Of a DNA stretch of 13,696 nt, positions 6,539 through 13,696 are shown in pieces; the first letter of the stretch is position 1, and each line of letters starts with the position of its first letter. A program made the position numbers and the translations under genes. The notes under the pieces were generated by a model. That model saw only the letters and a program-made list of their open reading frames with translations, did no database searches and was not told where the DNA came from. Source of the DNA: Flavobacteriaceae bacterium (GTDB lineage: Bacteria > Bacteroidota > Bacteroidia > Flavobacteriales > Flavobacteriaceae). Location of the stretch: contig JABDPL010000087.1 in NCBI GenBank assembly GCA_013042825.1, forward strand, positions 1 to 13,696, in the 5' to 3' direction.

Positions 6539-6561
6539 GCCTAAATCGATCCAAATTAGGC
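6539..6561. promoter_or_regulatory. Dyad at the fabH start (operator or leader hairpin)
   Basis: GCCTAA (6539-6544) and TTAGGC (6556-6561) are perfect inverted arms separated by 11 bases, with the right arm ending four bases before the fabH ATG. It follows the candidate -7 element directly. It could be an operator at the transcription start, or a hairpin that affects translation start. A FapR-like malonyl-CoA sensor is known from Bacillus, but I see no such gene here and claim no match. Confidence 0.4.
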
Positions 6562-6565
6562 GTTT

Positions 6566-7561
6566 ATGACTAAAATAAAAGCCGCGATAACTGCAGTTGG
6601 TGCGTACGTACCTGAATATGTGCTGACAAATCAGATCCTCGAGACCATGGTCGATACCAATGATGAGTGGATTACAACTCGCACGGGTATAAAAGAACGA
6701 CGTATTCTTAAAGAACCTGGTAAGGGATCCTCCTTCCTTGCTATTGAGGCAGCAAAAAACCTTATCGAAAAAACCGGACTTGATCCAAAAACCATTGATC
6801 TGGTTATAGTTTCCACGGCCACACCTGATATGAAAGCAGCAACGACTTCAGCTTACACGGCTACTCAAATCGGTGCGACCAATGCTTTCTCTTTTGATCT
6901 TGAGGCCGCCTGCTCCAGTTTTCTTTTTGGCATGTCTGTCGCCTCAAGCTATATCGAGTCAGGACGTTATAAAAAGATACTTCTTATCGGAGCCGATAAA
7001 AATTCATCCATGATAAATTATGAGGACCGGGCAACCTGTATCATATTTGGTGATGGTGGCGGAGCCGTGCTGTTCGAGCCGAATGCGGAGGGTTTTGGCC
7101 TGCAGGACGAATTTTTAAAAAGTGATGGGATTGGCAGGGAGTTCCTTCACGCGAAATACGGAGGTTCTGCTTATCCGATGACCAAGGAGGCCCTGGAGGC
7201 GGGTGAGCACTATGTATTTCAGGATGGCCGGACGGTATTCAAAAATGCAGTATCGAGTATGGCTGATGTGTCGGTGAAGATTATGGATCGCAATAATTTG
7301 AATAAAGATAAAATTGCATGGCTTGTTGCACATCAAGCCAATAAAAGAATTATAGATGCTACTGCCGACAGGATGGAGCTCAACCGGGATAAGGTAATGA
7401 TGAATATCGATAGGTATGGCAATACAACCTCTGCAACTATTCCTCTTTTGCTCTCAGATTATGAGTCAAAATTGAAGCAAGGGGATAATTTGATATTTGC
7501 TTCGTTCGGCGGTGGATTTACATGGGGCGCCATTTACCTGAAATGGGCGTATAATTCGTAA
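6566..7561 (+). CDS. fabH: Beta-ketoacyl-ACP synthase III
   Basis: FabH (KAS III) condenses acetyl-CoA, or branched acyl-CoA starters, with malonyl-ACP to start fatty-acid chains in the cytosolic type II system. The 331-residue product is of standard length. The catalytic triad is complete: Cys116 in LEAACSSFLFG, His256 in VAHQANKRI and Asn286 in YGNTTSATIP. Also seen are NDEWITTRTGIKERR (32-46), the acyl-pocket region near 83-90, and the C-terminal FGGGFTWGA. The ATG at 6566 gives the expected N-terminus (KAAITAVGAYVPE). It is 25 bases upstream of accB and probably co-transcribed with it, which links chain initiation to malonyl-CoA supply. Flavobacteria make many iso-branched acids, so branched starters are plausible but cannot be read from the sequence. 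A second fabH elsewhere in the genome is possible. Confidence 0.96.
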   Translation: MTKIKAAITAVGAYVPEYVLTNQILETMVDTNDEWITTRTGIKERRILKEPGKGSSFLAIEAAKNLIEKTGLDPKTIDLVIVSTATPDMKAATTSAYTATQIGATNAFSFDLEAACSSFLFGMSVASSYIESGRYKKILLIGADKNSSMINYEDRATCIIFGDGGGAVLFEPNAEGFGLQDEFLKSDGIGREFLHAKYGGSAYPMTKEALEAGEHYVFQDGRTVFKNAVSSMADVSVKIMDRNNLNKDKIAWLVAHQANKRIIDATADRMELNRDKVMMNIDRYGNTTSATIPLLLSDYESKLKQGDNLIFASFGGGFTWGAIYLKWAYNS

Positions 7562-7586
7562 TTTGAACTAACTAAACAACGATATT

Positions 7587-8072
7587 ATGGAATTAAAAGA
7601 GATTCAAAACCTCATTAAGTTTGTGGCCAAATCAGGAGCCAGTGAGGTTAAACTTGAGATGGGTGATGTTAAGATCACCATTAGAACAGGATCCGATTCC
7701 GATAAGACTATTGTACAACAGGTACCGGTTCCTGCCCAGGTGGCTCCTACACCAACGCCAGCGGTTCCGGTGGCAGCAGCAGAGCCTGCGCCGGCAGAAC
7801 CAGCTAGGGAAAAACCTTCCGATGATTCGAAATATGTAACGGTTAAATCACCTATTATCGGCACCTTCTACAGAAAACCTGCGCCAGACAAGCCTCCTTT
7901 TGTCGAGGTTGGAGCGACGGTAGGCGAAGGAGACGTGTTATGTGTGATCGAAGCCATGAAACTGTTCAACGAGATTGAATCTGAGATTTCAGGTAAAATT
8001 GTTAAGGTGCTCGTTGACGACAGTTCTCCGGTTGAATTCGACCAACCTCTTTTTCTAGTTGATCCGTCTTAA
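7587..8072 (+). CDS. accB: Acetyl-CoA carboxylase biotin carboxyl carrier protein
   Basis: AccB carries biotin between the biotin carboxylase (AccC) and the carboxyltransferase (AccA/AccD) of acetyl-CoA carboxylase, which makes malonyl-CoA. The 161-residue protein has an N-terminal helical region (MELKEIQNLIKFVAKSG). A Pro/Ala/Val-rich flexible linker follows (about 44-76), then the C-terminal biotinyl domain (about 83-160). The biotinylated residue is Lys125 in EAMKLFNEI. The 'thumb' loop found in bacterial AccB proteins is present (SPIIGTFYRKPAPDKPPF, 88-105), which favours AccB over a decarboxylase or propionyl-CoA carrier. The gene lies 25 bases after fabH and 86 bases before accC, in one operon. 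The accA and accD genes are not in the window. Confidence 0.95.
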   Translation: MELKEIQNLIKFVAKSGASEVKLEMGDVKITIRTGSDSDKTIVQQVPVPAQVAPTPTPAVPVAAAEPAPAEPAREKPSDDSKYVTVKSPIIGTFYRKPAPDKPPFVEVGATVGEGDVLCVIEAMKLFNEIESEISGKIVKVLVDDSSPVEFDQPLFLVDPS

Positions 8073-8158
8073 CCATTTCAAACAATTTGATGGATACGAT
8101 GCCTGAGGTGGTCTAAAGTTTCAGGATCAATCTTATCAAATGCTTAAAACAACTGACC

Positions 8159-9511
8159 ATGTTTAAGAAAATACTTATAGCGAATAGGGGTGAAATTGCG
8201 CTAAGGGTTATTCGGACCTGTAAAGAAATGGGTATAAAAACCGTTGCGGTTTATTCAACCGCTGATGCCGAAAGCCTGCACGTTAAATTTGCCGATGAGG
8301 CCGTTTGCATCGGTCCGCCGCCAAGTACCGAATCTTACCTCAAGATGTCAAGCGTAATAGCCGCAGCGGAAATAACGAATGCCGACGGCATTCACCCGGG
8401 ATATGGTTTCCTGTCGGAAAACGCCAAGTTTTCCAAGATCTGCGAGGAGCACGGTATAAAGTTCATCGGGGCTTCAGCGGAAATGATTGAGAAAATGGGG
8501 GATAAAGCCTCGGCAAAAGCAACTATGAAAGCAGCTGGAGTGCCATGTGTACCTGGGAGTGATGGCATAATTCCTGATTTTGAAACTTGTGAAGCCCTAG
8601 CCGAAGAAATGGGTTACCCTGTTATGCTCAAGGCTACTGCAGGAGGAGGCGGAAAAGGTATGAGGGGAGTTTGGGCCCCGGAGAAGCTTAAGGACGCCTG
8701 GGACTCCGCCAGGCAAGAATCTAAGGCTGCATTCGGTAATGATGATATGTATTTGGAAAAACTTATTGAAGAGCCCAGGCATATCGAAATTCAGATCATA
8801 GCCGATTCTAATGGAAAAGCATGTCATTTATCGGAGCGGGATTGCTCGGTGCAACGACGCCATCAGAAGCTTACCGAAGAGGTGCCCTCACCTTTTATGA
8901 CAAAAGCCCTCAGGAAAAAAATGGGAGAAGCCGCTGTGAGGGCTGCCGAATTCATCAAGTATGAAGGGGCCGGAACAGTTGAATTCCTGGTGGATAAACA
9001 CAGAAATTTTTATTTCATGGAAATGAATACCAGGATACAGGTTGAACATCCGATTACCGAACAGGTCATCGATTTCGATCTGATAAGAGAACAGATTCTT
9101 GTTGCTGCTGGCGTGCCCATTCTTGGTAAAAATTATTCGCCCAACCTGCACTCAATAGAATGCAGGATAAATGCCGAAGATCCGTTTAATGATTTCAGGC
9201 CGTCTCCAGGAAGGATTACAACCTTGCACGCTCCAGGAGGACATGGAGTAAGACTCGACACCCATGTTTATGCCGGATATGTAATCCCACCGAATTATGA
9301 TTCAATGATCGCTAAGCTGATTACCACGGCACAAACGCGTGAAGAGGCAATCAGCAAGATGAAACGGGCCCTGGATGAATTCGTGATCGAGGGGATCAAA
9401 ACTACTATCCCGTTTCACAGGCAGCTGATGGAACATCCCGATTATATCGCAGGGAATTACACGACGAAATTCATGGAAGATTTCGAAATGCAACCGCCAT
9501 CCGATGAATAA
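8159..9511 (+). CDS. accC: Acetyl-CoA carboxylase biotin carboxylase subunit
   Basis: AccC uses ATP and bicarbonate to carboxylate the biotin on AccB, the first half-reaction of malonyl-CoA synthesis. The 450-residue length matches the family. The N-terminal domain opens FKKILIANRGEIALRVIR and includes ADGIHPGYGFLSENA (75-89). The ATP-grasp domain has Lys116, Lys158 and the glycine-rich loop AGGGGKGMRG (161-170). The active site has SERDCSVQRRHQK (225-237) and MEMNTRIQVEHP (287-298), with Glu288, Asn290 and Arg292 as in E. coli AccC. The C-terminal domain holds ECRINAEDP (334-342). It follows accB by 86 bases; that gap contains only a nine-codon ATG-to-stop stretch, with no sign of function. 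No clear terminator follows; a weak hairpin at 9564-9586 (TACAGG/CCTGTA) lacks a T-tract. Confidence 0.97.
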   Translation: MFKKILIANRGEIALRVIRTCKEMGIKTVAVYSTADAESLHVKFADEAVCIGPPPSTESYLKMSSVIAAAEITNADGIHPGYGFLSENAKFSKICEEHGIKFIGASAEMIEKMGDKASAKATMKAAGVPCVPGSDGIIPDFETCEALAEEMGYPVMLKATAGGGGKGMRGVWAPEKLKDAWDSARQESKAAFGNDDMYLEKLIEEPRHIEIQIIADSNGKACHLSERDCSVQRRHQKLTEEVPSPFMTKALRKKMGEAAVRAAEFIKYEGAGTVEFLVDKHRNFYFMEMNTRIQVEHPITEQVIDFDLIREQILVAAGVPILGKNYSPNLHSIECRINAEDPFNDFRPSPGRITTLHAPGGHGVRLDTHVYAGYVIPPNYDSMIAKLITTAQTREEAISKMKRALDEFVIEGIKTTIPFHRQLMEHPDYIAGNYTTKFMEDFEMQPPSDE

Positions 9512-9677
9512 TTTTGACTTCACGGGAGCCCAGGAGTTTTATTATTTGAAGCAATTGGGTATTTACAGGGTCTGTATGTTCCTGTATTCACAAGGGATGC
9601 CCGGATAAGGAAACCGCGGCTCGAATAACATAGTCCTGAATGCATTATACGCTTCTCCTATTGACAATTTTAAAAGT

Positions 9678-10820
9678 ATGAAACAGATAATTGTTTTGGG
9701 GGCTGGTATGGTTGGAAGCGCCATGGCCCTTGACCTAGCAAAAACCCATAGCGTTTGTTTATGCGATGCTGATAATAACCGCCTTAAGACTTTCGAAAAC
9801 AAATACCCCAATTTGAAAATAAGGCATCTTGACGTTACCGATACTACACAACTTAAAACGGTCATTTCACCCTTTGATATTGTACTCTCGGCAGTGCCCG
9901 GGTTTCTGGGCTTTTCAACACTTAAAACCATTATTGAAGCCGGTAAAGACGTAGTTGATATATCATTCTTTGCTGAAAATGCTCTGGATCTCAAGCCTTT
10001 GGCAGAAAAAAATAATATAACAGCTGTTGTTGACTGCGGGGTTGCTCCTGGCATGGGGAATATCATTCTCGGACGCTATAATGAATTACTGAAATTGACG
10101 CATTTTGAATGTCTGGTTGGCGGATTGCCGAAGGTTAAGACCTGGCCGTTTTGTTATAAGGCTCCTTTCTCACCTGTTGATGTAATAGAGGAGTACACGC
10201 GTCCCGCAAGGTATGTTGAGCAGGGACAAATCATTACCCGTGAGCCCTTGTCAGACTGTGAATATGTGGAATTTGAAAAGGTGGGAACTCTTGAATCATT
10301 CAATACCGATGGCCTGCGAAGTATTTTATATACGATGTCACATATACCGAATATGAAAGAAAAGACCCTGCGTTACCCGGGTCATGTTGAGTATATAAAA
10401 GTTTTGAAGGCGAGTGGGTTTTTTGATGATGCTCCTGTTGAGTTAAAGGGAAAACGAGTCACTCCTCTGGAGATGAGCAGTAAACTTTTGTTTAATGCAT
10501 GGAAATTAAATCCCGAAGATGAGGAATTAACCGTAATGCGGGTGACGCTGAGAGGTAAAGACCATAATGGGAATGATCAGGAAGTGATATATGATCTTTA
10601 TGATGAATATTGTAAAAAGACAAAAACTTCCTCAATGTCTAGAACTACTGGATATACCGCCACCGCAATGGTTAATCTTATACTGGATGGACAATTCAAT
10701 GCCAAGGGGTTGTTTCCGCCTGAGCAAATTGGAAAATATGAGTCTTGCTTCGATTTTATAATGTCCTATTTGGAAGAACGGGAGGTAATTTATGAAAAAC
10801 GCTATACAACGATCAACTAA
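9678..10820 (+). CDS. Saccharopine dehydrogenase-family oxidoreductase (lysine 6-dehydrogenase-like)
   Basis: This is a 380-residue NAD(P)-dependent oxidoreductase of the saccharopine dehydrogenase family. The N-terminal Rossmann fold has GAGMVG (8-13) after the first strand. Asp30 ends the second strand (VCLCDAD), which favours NAD over NADP. Family blocks include LSAVPGFLGF (70-79), DVVDISFF (91-98), VVDCGVAPGMGNI (117-129), VGGLP (147-151), ESFNTDGLRSI (206-216) and KTLRYPGHVEYIKVL (229-243). The VPGF and VAPGM blocks resemble lysine 6-dehydrogenases and the dehydrogenase half of lysine-degrading enzymes. The substrate could therefore be lysine, saccharopine or a related amine, but the window does not decide. 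No partner lysine gene is nearby. It sits 166 bases after accC with no clear promoter, so it may share the acc transcript or be independent. The ATG at 9678 gives an N-terminus right at the first beta strand. Confidence 0.82.
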   Translation: MKQIIVLGAGMVGSAMALDLAKTHSVCLCDADNNRLKTFENKYPNLKIRHLDVTDTTQLKTVISPFDIVLSAVPGFLGFSTLKTIIEAGKDVVDISFFAENALDLKPLAEKNNITAVVDCGVAPGMGNIILGRYNELLKLTHFECLVGGLPKVKTWPFCYKAPFSPVDVIEEYTRPARYVEQGQIITREPLSDCEYVEFEKVGTLESFNTDGLRSILYTMSHIPNMKEKTLRYPGHVEYIKVLKASGFFDDAPVELKGKRVTPLEMSSKLLFNAWKLNPEDEELTVMRVTLRGKDHNGNDQEVIYDLYDEYCKKTKTSSMSRTTGYTATAMVNLILDGQFNAKGLFPPEQIGKYESCFDFIMSYLEEREVIYEKRYTTIN

Positions 10821-10826
10821 GGGCGT

Positions 10827-10864
10827 TCCTGCATCCTTGTTTCGCATTGCAGGACAAGTTGTCC
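10827..10864 (+). terminator. Overlapping inverted repeats after the saccharopine dehydrogenase-family gene
   Basis: TCCTGCA (10827-10833) pairs perfectly with TGCAGGA (10848-10854) around a 14-base loop. Overlapping it, GGACAA and TTGTCC form a 13-base palindrome (10852-10864). It starts six bases after the stop codon, where a terminator would be expected, but no T-tract follows. Intrinsic termination is therefore doubtful; it may stabilise the 3' end or bind a protein. The remaining bases to the next gene are AT-rich and show no clear promoter. Confidence 0.35.
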
Positions 10865-10972
10865 CCTGATGTGCAGAATTCAAGAAACACACCATAATAG
10901 CTAAAATAGTTATCAAAATTATATAATTTTAGCCTTCCTCAGATTTCATAAAATTTTTTGTCCTAACCAGTC

Positions 10973-11947
10973 ATGTTAGCAAACATTTTGATCACATCCG
11001 CCGGAAGGCGAGTTTCATTGCTTAAAGCCTTTCAAAAAGAATTGAGCTCAAGGTTCAAGGGAAGTGAGGTTTACGCTGCAGATTATGATCCGGAGTTGGC
11101 TCCTGCCTGTCATGTAGCAAGCAAAAGTTTTAGGGTTCCAAAAATTTCCGATGCGTCTTATTGTACTGAGCTTCTTGAAATCTGCAGAGCACAGGATATA
11201 AGGCTAGTCATTCCTACTTTGGATTCCGAATTAATGATCATGGCCGAAAATGCTGAAGAATTTAAGAAGCATGGGATACAGATCATCATATCGGCGCCTG
11301 AGTTTGTTCAGGTATGCCGGGATAAAAGATCGGTCAATACGTTTTTTCAATCCCGGGGAATAGAGATCATCAGGGAATATTCAAAACAGGACTATAAGTT
11401 ACCCCTCTTCATAAAACCACTTGATGGTAGTGGTGCGGCGAATACCCATATAGTTTTTTCAGACAATCAGATTTCACAACATCAACTCCAGGATGTGAAC
11501 CTGATGTTTTTACAGTATATCGATAAAAAAGAGTATGATGAATTTACCTTAGACCTTTATTATGACAAAGCGGGTAAATTGCGATGCGTCGTGCCAAGAA
11601 AGCGCCTTGAGGTAAGAGAAGGAGAGGTTAGCAAAGGCGTAACATGCCGTAATAGTTTAATACCTTTTATCAAAGCTAAACTTGGAGAGATCCGGGGGGT
11701 GAGAGGTTGTATAACCTTGCAATTGTTTAAAGAAAAAACTGGAGAGCATATAGCCGGTATTGAGATCAATCCGCGCTTTGGCGGCGGCTATCCGCTCTCG
11801 TACCTTGCCGGCGCAAATTATCCCGCCTGGATTATACAGGAATACCTGCTGGACGAGGTATTAGACGATCAATTCGACTGCTGGGAAGAAGACCTGCTTC
11901 TGTTACGTTACGATGATGAGATCTTGTCGCATGGATTTAAAGGTTGA
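10973..11947 (+). CDS. ATP-grasp protein, carbamoyl-phosphate-synthase-like, probable cell-surface glycan ligase
   Basis: This is a 324-residue single-chain ATP-grasp enzyme. The pre-ATP domain starts LANILITSAGRRVSLLKAF and includes the family PTLDSEL (81-87). The ATP-binding loop is KPLDGSGAAN (148-157). The metal-binding end of the active site is EINPRFGGGYPLS (264-276), of the form seen in CarB-related ATP-grasp proteins. ATP-grasp enzymes couple ATP cleavage to formation of a carbon-nitrogen or similar bond through an acyl phosphate. The closest type I recall is a group annotated only as 'ATP-grasp' that is frequent in capsule and O-antigen clusters. The substrate is unknown. Its last 17 bases overlap the start of the HAD gene, so the two are translationally coupled and probably act in sequence. 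The ATG at 10973 lies right before the first strand. Confidence 0.8.
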   Translation: MLANILITSAGRRVSLLKAFQKELSSRFKGSEVYAADYDPELAPACHVASKSFRVPKISDASYCTELLEICRAQDIRLVIPTLDSELMIMAENAEEFKKHGIQIIISAPEFVQVCRDKRSVNTFFQSRGIEIIREYSKQDYKLPLFIKPLDGSGAANTHIVFSDNQISQHQLQDVNLMFLQYIDKKEYDEFTLDLYYDKAGKLRCVVPRKRLEVREGEVSKGVTCRNSLIPFIKAKLGEIRGVRGCITLQLFKEKTGEHIAGIEINPRFGGGYPLSYLAGANYPAWIIQEYLLDEVLDDQFDCWEEDLLLLRYDDEILSHGFKG

Positions 11948-12602
11948 TGAAAAAAAGATAATTGCTTTCGATCTGGATGATACCTTGTATAATGAGATCG
12001 ATTTTCTCAGATCTGGGTTTAAATCCATAGCGACCGAGCTGCAGGATGACTGGAAACCTCTATTGGCTCAGATGTTTGCCTTGTATAGAACGGGAGATGA
12101 TGCTTTTAAATTTGTTCATCAGAATTATGATATGAGCATTCATAAGCAATTGGAGATATATAGATTTCATATACCGGAAATCAAACCGTTTCCAGGGGTC
12201 AGGAGCCTGTTCAAAGATATTGTTTCATATGGCGGAAAAATAGCTGTCATCACCGATGGCCGGTCTCGAACCCAACGGAATAAAATAAAGGCCCTTGGCC
12301 TGAACACATGGATTCAAGAGATCATCATTTCTGAAGAGACGGGGCATGAGAAACCCGATCCGTTTAACTTTAAGCTGATCGAAGAAACATTTCCAGGTCA
12401 TGCATACTGTTACGTTGGAGATAATTTATCAAAGGACTTTCTAATTCCAAACAAACTTGGCTGGGATACGATTTGTTTAATGGACAATGGCAGAAATATC
12501 CATTTTAACACCTTTGAATGTATTGATGATCCTTTATATTGCCCGGGCGCTTTTATAGAAAAATTCAACGACCTCAAGGTGTTTTCTGAATTTCAGAAAT
12601 AG
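11931..12602 (+). CDS. HAD-family hydrolase (class I phosphatase)
   Basis: This is a 223-residue haloacid dehalogenase-superfamily hydrolase with all four motifs. Motif I is AFDLDDTLYNE (nucleophile Asp14, acid/base Asp16). Motif II is VITDGR (Thr108). Motif III is the lysine in GHEKPDP (Lys141). Motif IV is YVGDNLSKD (Asp164, Asp169). The helical stretch after motif I (about 22-85) is a C1-type cap, as in phosphoglycolate-phosphatase-like enzymes. It probably removes a phosphate from a small metabolite; the substrate is unknown. The start at 11931 is preferred over the ATG at 11913. It puts motif I at the usual distance from the N-terminus and reduces the overlap with the ATP-grasp gene from 35 to 17 bases. 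The gene converges on the COG5610-like gene with a 10-base stop overlap. Coupling to the ATP-grasp gene suggests it acts on the same pathway. Confidence 0.88.
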   Translation: MDLKVDEKKIIAFDLDDTLYNEIDFLRSGFKSIATELQDDWKPLLAQMFALYRTGDDAFKFVHQNYDMSIHKQLEIYRFHIPEIKPFPGVRSLFKDIVSYGGKIAVITDGRSRTQRNKIKALGLNTWIQEIIISEETGHEKPDPFNFKLIEETFPGHAYCYVGDNLSKDFLIPNKLGWDTICLMDNGRNIHFNTFECIDDPLYCPGAFIEKFNDLKVFSEFQK

Positions 12603-13696
12603 TTGTATCCTTTTACGACTGATTCTTTCAGAATTTTCTCCCTAAAAAACCGATTAATCCGCAAATATGAAAAGATCAGTCTCATAGGCACGAGATGGCG
12701 ATACCAGGTGTTTTTCTCGAAAAGTATCCATTTGAGTTTAGCCAGGTGCCTGAATTTTGATTCCGGACGTATTAAAAAATCTTTGATAAATAGAAAAAGA
12801 TTTTCGCCTTGATCAATAGAATATTGAATACCGACTTTGTTATCTCCTATATTCTGAATGAATCCTTTATTCAATACCGTCATGAATTTCATTTTATCGC
12901 TGTTAATGAGTAATCCGTTTCTAAGAGCGAGACCGGTAATTTTACGCTGAACAATCGCATAGTTATAGCAAATAAGGCTAAGATCTTCTAACAAGACCTT
13001 GAATTGTTCCATCATAAAGTCCTGGTGAAACCTGAGGTGTTTTTCGAACAAATCCCGTTCCAGAGGATGATGGTATTCAATTGTAAAATTTTCAACGGTT
13101 TTGTCATATCCCAGAACACTTCCCTGATTTGCAGAAAGCAGCTGCTCGTAAATTTGGGTATTGGCCATCAGAATATGATCGGAATAAACTGTATAGGGGT
13201 GTACTGAAAAAACAAGGCCATACCGTTTGGTCCGTTTCAATATATTATAAGTCTCTCTTAGCCCCATATAGAACCCGGTTACAGCATATTTTTCGTTCAG
13301 GACTTTATAGATAACCTCCTGCATAGTTCCACCCCAACCGACATCGACAAGGTTAATTCCCTCTGATCTAAAATCAACTTCAAATGAACTCAAATAGGTC
13401 AGGAAAGCTTCACGTTGTTTGTTGCGATTTACTTCATAGGCCTCTTCAAATAATGGTAGAGCCAATAAGGTATCAAAGGCTTCGGAATGAAAAAAATCTT
13501 CAATTGGCTTATCTCTATCCCACTGAGCCAAAGAAGAGAGCAGCTTAGACCGGTCTTCGGAATCAAAGGAGAAATTATTCAGGAAATCGGAGATGCTGAG
13601 CGTCTTGAAACGCTCCTTCAAATAACGGAATTCTTCCTGATCAAGTGCCTCATAACCTACCTGAAAGGCGGCCTGTCGGGACATTCTGATATAGTG
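12593..13696 (-). CDS. C-terminal part of a COG5610-like (HAD/glycosyltransferase-type) surface-polysaccharide protein, N-terminus beyond the right edge
   Basis: The minus-strand frame is open to the right edge: codons for H-Y-I-R precede the internal methionine at 13684 without a stop, so the gene is cut by the window and the ATG at 13684 is unlikely to be its start. At least 367 residues are present. The visible part begins HYIRMSRQA, like the 'SR' motif that ends the middle part of such proteins. It carries LVDVGWGGTMQEVIY (112-126 counted from that methionine), the most conserved motif of the C-terminal region, and ends in a basic stretch. COG5610-type proteins have an N-terminal HAD-like hydrolase region and occur in capsule and O-antigen clusters; their exact reaction is not settled. 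I assign it from these two motifs and the context, from memory. Confidence 0.68.
   Translation of the reverse strand, partial: HYIRMSRQAAFQVGYEALDQEEFRYLKERFKTLSISDFLNNFSFDSEDRSKLLSSLAQWDRDKPIEDFFHSEAFDTLLALPLFEEAYEVNRNKQREAFLTYLSSFEVDFRSEGINLVDVGWGGTMQEVIYKVLNEKYAVTGFYMGLRETYNILKRTKRYGLVFSVHPYTVYSDHILMANTQIYEQLLSANQGSVLGYDKTVENFTIEYHHPLERDLFEKHLRFHQDFMMEQFKVLLEDLSLICYNYAIVQRKITGLALRNGLLINSDKMKFMTVLNKGFIQNIGDNKVGIQYSIDQGENLFLFIKDFLIRPESKFRHLAKLKWILFEKNTWYRHLVPMRLIFSYLRINRFFREKILKESVVKGYNYF

Noticed and set aside
8089..8115. Tiny ORF (MDTMPEVV) in the gap between accB and accC
   Set aside because: Eight residues with no sign of a leader-peptide function such as repeated codons or a following terminator.
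9563..10066. Minus-strand ORF of 167 codons running from within the saccharopine dehydrogenase-family gene into the gap before it
   Set aside because: Most of it is antisense to a gene with clear family motifs, and its own product shows no recognisable domain. The part in the gap (ends PRFPYPGIPCEYRNIQTL) looks protein-like but is too short to judge.
11913..11930. Upstream ATG for the HAD gene, giving MMRSCR before MDLK
   Set aside because: It lengthens the overlap with the ATP-grasp gene to 35 bases and puts motif I further from the N-terminus than usual.
12603..13314. Plus-strand ORFs at 12603-12812, 13004-13207 and 13129-13314
   Set aside because: All are antisense to the COG5610-like frame, which is open over its whole length and carries the conserved DVGWGGTMQ motif.

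Overview
This window most likely comes from a marine-type flavobacterium (phylum Bacteroidota). The evidence is a SusC/RagA-type outer-membrane transporter divergent from a LacI-family regulator, start codons without Shine-Dalgarno sequences, candidate promoters of the Bacteroidota form TAnnTTTG, and the gene order pdxA - DUF177 - rpmF - fabH - accB - accC beside ribE, which I recall as common in Flavobacteriia. No tRNA, rRNA, CRISPR array, insertion sequence or phage gene was seen.

Bases 1-3398 look like the edge of a polysaccharide-utilisation locus. The first 690 residues of a SusC-like protein run leftwards off the window. A LacI-type regulator is read divergently from a 298-base control region that holds an operator-like palindrome with a central CG. 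The substrate cannot be told from the window.

Bases 3642-9511 are housekeeping. A small proline-rich membrane protein with a PID-type C-terminus converges on riboflavin synthase (ribE). A very short divergent region, in which two opposed -7 elements form one 21-bp dyad, separates ribE from pdxA (vitamin B6). Then come a DUF177 protein and ribosomal protein L32 (rpmF), closed by a clear intrinsic terminator. A 128-base control region follows, holding a 34-bp near-perfect palindrome and a second dyad next to the start codon. After it lies fabH-accB-accC, which supplies malonyl-CoA and starts fatty-acid chains.

Bases 9512-13696 are more accessory in character: a saccharopine-dehydrogenase-family oxidoreductase resembling lysine 6-dehydrogenase, an ATP-grasp ligase whose end overlaps the start of a HAD phosphatase, and, converging on them, the C-terminal part of a large COG5610-like protein that enters from the right edge. 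The last three are gene types often found in surface-polysaccharide clusters, so a glycan-decoration locus may begin here.

I found no clearly new multi-gene system. The best candidates for a second look are the fabH-upstream palindrome, the shared ribE/pdxA promoter dyad, the PID-type small protein, and the ATP-grasp/HAD pair beside the COG5610-like gene.
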